The notes under the pieces: generated by a model
Seen by the model: the letters and a program-made list of their open reading frames with translations, nothing else
Database searches by the model: none
Told to the model about the DNA's origin: nothing
Assembly (NCBI GenBank): GCA_964637655.1
Contig: CAZWUZ010000045.1
Coordinates: 1 to 16,569, forward strand
Source: CAZWUZ01 sp964637655 [NCBI: uncultured bacterium]
GTDB lineage: Bacteria; DAOPZR01
DNA length: 16,569 nucleotides
Reading direction: 5' to 3'
Part shown: in pieces, positions 15,736 through 16,569 of the stretch
Layout: each line of letters begins with the position of its first letter
How positions within the stretch are numbered: position 1 is the first letter of the stretch
Translations under genes and position numbers: made by a program

Positions 15736-16569
15736 ATGCTGACCGCGCCGCGCGCCGCCGCGCTGGTGGCTGTTGTCGCGCTGCTCGTGCGCCTGGGCTA
15801 CCTCTGGTCGCTGCCGGCACACCCGTTTTTCCACACGCCGCACTCGGACCACTTTCTCTATCTGCGCTGGGCCGGGCTGCTCGCCGCAGGCCGTCCCGTG
15901 CCCGCCGATGTAAGCATCCAGCAGCCCGCCTACGCGTATCTGCTCGCGCCCTTCGTCCGCTGCGCCCCCACCCCGGCCGCCGCCGCGCGCCTCGCCCACG
16001 TGCTCGAGCCCTTCGCCCACTGCGCTCCCACCACCCGGGCCACCGTCGCGCGCCGTGCGCACCTGCTCACCGGCTGCCTGAACGCGGCGCTGCTGACGCT
16101 GCTGGCGGCACGCGCACTGCCGCTGCGCGCCGCGCTCGCCGCGGGCCTGCTCTACGCTGCCGCACAGCCCGTTGTCTTTGCCGACCTGACCTGGAGCAAG
16201 GAACAGCTCGCCGTCACCTGCTGGCTCGCCGTTTTCCTGCTCTGGCCGGCGCGCGGCTGGCGCGTCATCGCGGTGCTCTGTCTCGCCGCACTCGCCGCCG
16301 GACTGCGCGAACTGTTCCTCGTGCCGGTGCTGCTTGCCGCCGCCGCGCTGCTCCCGCGACGTCAGATATTCGCCGCCGGCGCGCTCGCGCTCATGCTGCT
16401 GTGGGGCTGGAGCACGCTGCACACCGCCGTACGCGGCGGCGTGTCGCCGCAGGGCGTCGCGCAGCCGCTCTACGTCGGGGTCTGGCCGGGCGCCGGCATC
16501 ATCTATACTACGCCCCCGTTTGTCAGGCCGGGCCGCATCTATGAAGCGCATGACTGGCGTGCGGAAACG
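15736..16569 (+). CDS. Membrane glycosyltransferase, GT39/PMT-like (partial)
   Basis: The first 278 codons of a gene that runs off the right edge; no in-frame stop occurs. It starts two bases after the HD-GYP stop. A first hydrophobic helix (AALVAVVALLVRLGYLWSL, about 8-26) is followed by HSDHFLYLRWAGLLAAG (36-52) and QQPAYAYLLAPF (61-72). This pairing of an acidic site after the first helix with a Q-P-x-Y-x-Y-LLA motif is characteristic of polyprenyl-phosphate-sugar dependent GT39/ArnT-like enzymes that act on the periplasmic side. Further hydrophobic helices follow (about 98-122, 140-158, 165-195, 197-212). Residues 72-112 contain an imperfect tandem duplication of about 20 residues (PFVRCAPT and PFAHCAPT). 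The C-terminal part, possibly with TPRs, is not visible. Donor and acceptor are unknown. Confidence 0.68.
   Translation, partial: MLTAPRAAALVAVVALLVRLGYLWSLPAHPFFHTPHSDHFLYLRWAGLLAAGRPVPADVSIQQPAYAYLLAPFVRCAPTPAAAARLAHVLEPFAHCAPTTRATVARRAHLLTGCLNAALLTLLAARALPLRAALAAGLLYAAAQPVVFADLTWSKEQLAVTCWLAVFLLWPARGWRVIAVLCLAALAAGLRELFLVPVLLAAAALLPRRQIFAAGALALMLLWGWSTLHTAVRGGVSPQGVAQPLYVGVWPGAGIIYTTPPFVRPGRIYEAHDWRAET

Noticed and set aside
15583-16551. 322-codon minus-strand frame at the right end
   Set aside because: It is the shadow of the GT39-like gene; the plus frame is open to the window edge with membrane helices and the QQPAYAYLLA motif.

Overview
The window is GC-rich, densely packed bacterial chromosome. 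The organism is Gram-negative: there is an ABC-2 polysaccharide exporter of the Wzm/Wzt type, an O-antigen ligase family protein, a lipoprotein, and pilin-like proteins of the TadE/TadG type. I cannot assign a phylum from sequence alone. I count thirteen protein-coding genes (two cut by the window edges), no tRNA or rRNA, no insertion sequence and no CRISPR array.

Layout. (1) 1-1585, minus strand: a B12-binding (probably radical SAM) protein running off the left edge, preceded by a DegT/DnrJ/EryC1/StrS-family sugar aminotransferase. (2) 1732-3081, plus strand: a GT-B glycosyltransferase, divergent from the aminotransferase. Both have recognisable sigma70-type promoters in the shared gap. (3) 9241 down to 3093, minus strand: six tightly packed or overlapping genes that read as one operon. 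They are two TadE-like pilin-type proteins with calcium-loop (DxDxDG) repeats, two larger TadG/PilX-like proteins with a periodic GDxHxNN repeat domain, then the permease and ATPase of a polysaccharide exporter. (4) 9363-12037, plus strand: a six-helix membrane histidine kinase and an NtrC/PilR-type sigma54-dependent response regulator, divergent from the pilin operon. (5) 12110-13969, plus strand: an O-antigen ligase/polymerase-like membrane protein, followed by a palindromic REP-like element (14055-14191). (6) 14235-14834 minus, a coiled-coil lipoprotein, divergent from 14921-15733 plus, an HD-GYP phosphodiesterase. The HD-GYP gene is followed at once by a membrane glycosyltransferase of the GT39/PMT type that runs off the right edge.

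How it may fit together. The most interesting point is regulatory. A near-consensus sigma54 promoter (TGGCAT, then TTGCT with correct -24/-12 spacing, 9283-9266 on the minus strand) lies 25 bases upstream of the first pilin-like gene. The adjacent divergent genes encode a PilS-like kinase and a sigma54 activator with an intact GAFTGA loop. The simplest model is that this two-component system switches on the pilin operon and, through it, the co-transcribed polysaccharide exporter. Surface appendage and surface glycan would then be made together, with glycosyltransferases, ligase and aminotransferase on either side. A second notable point is that the lipoprotein and HD-GYP genes both have a -10 box ending six bases before the ATG, which predicts leaderless transcripts.

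Limits: no database search was possible. Family names come from motifs read by eye, and regulatory sites are pattern matches.
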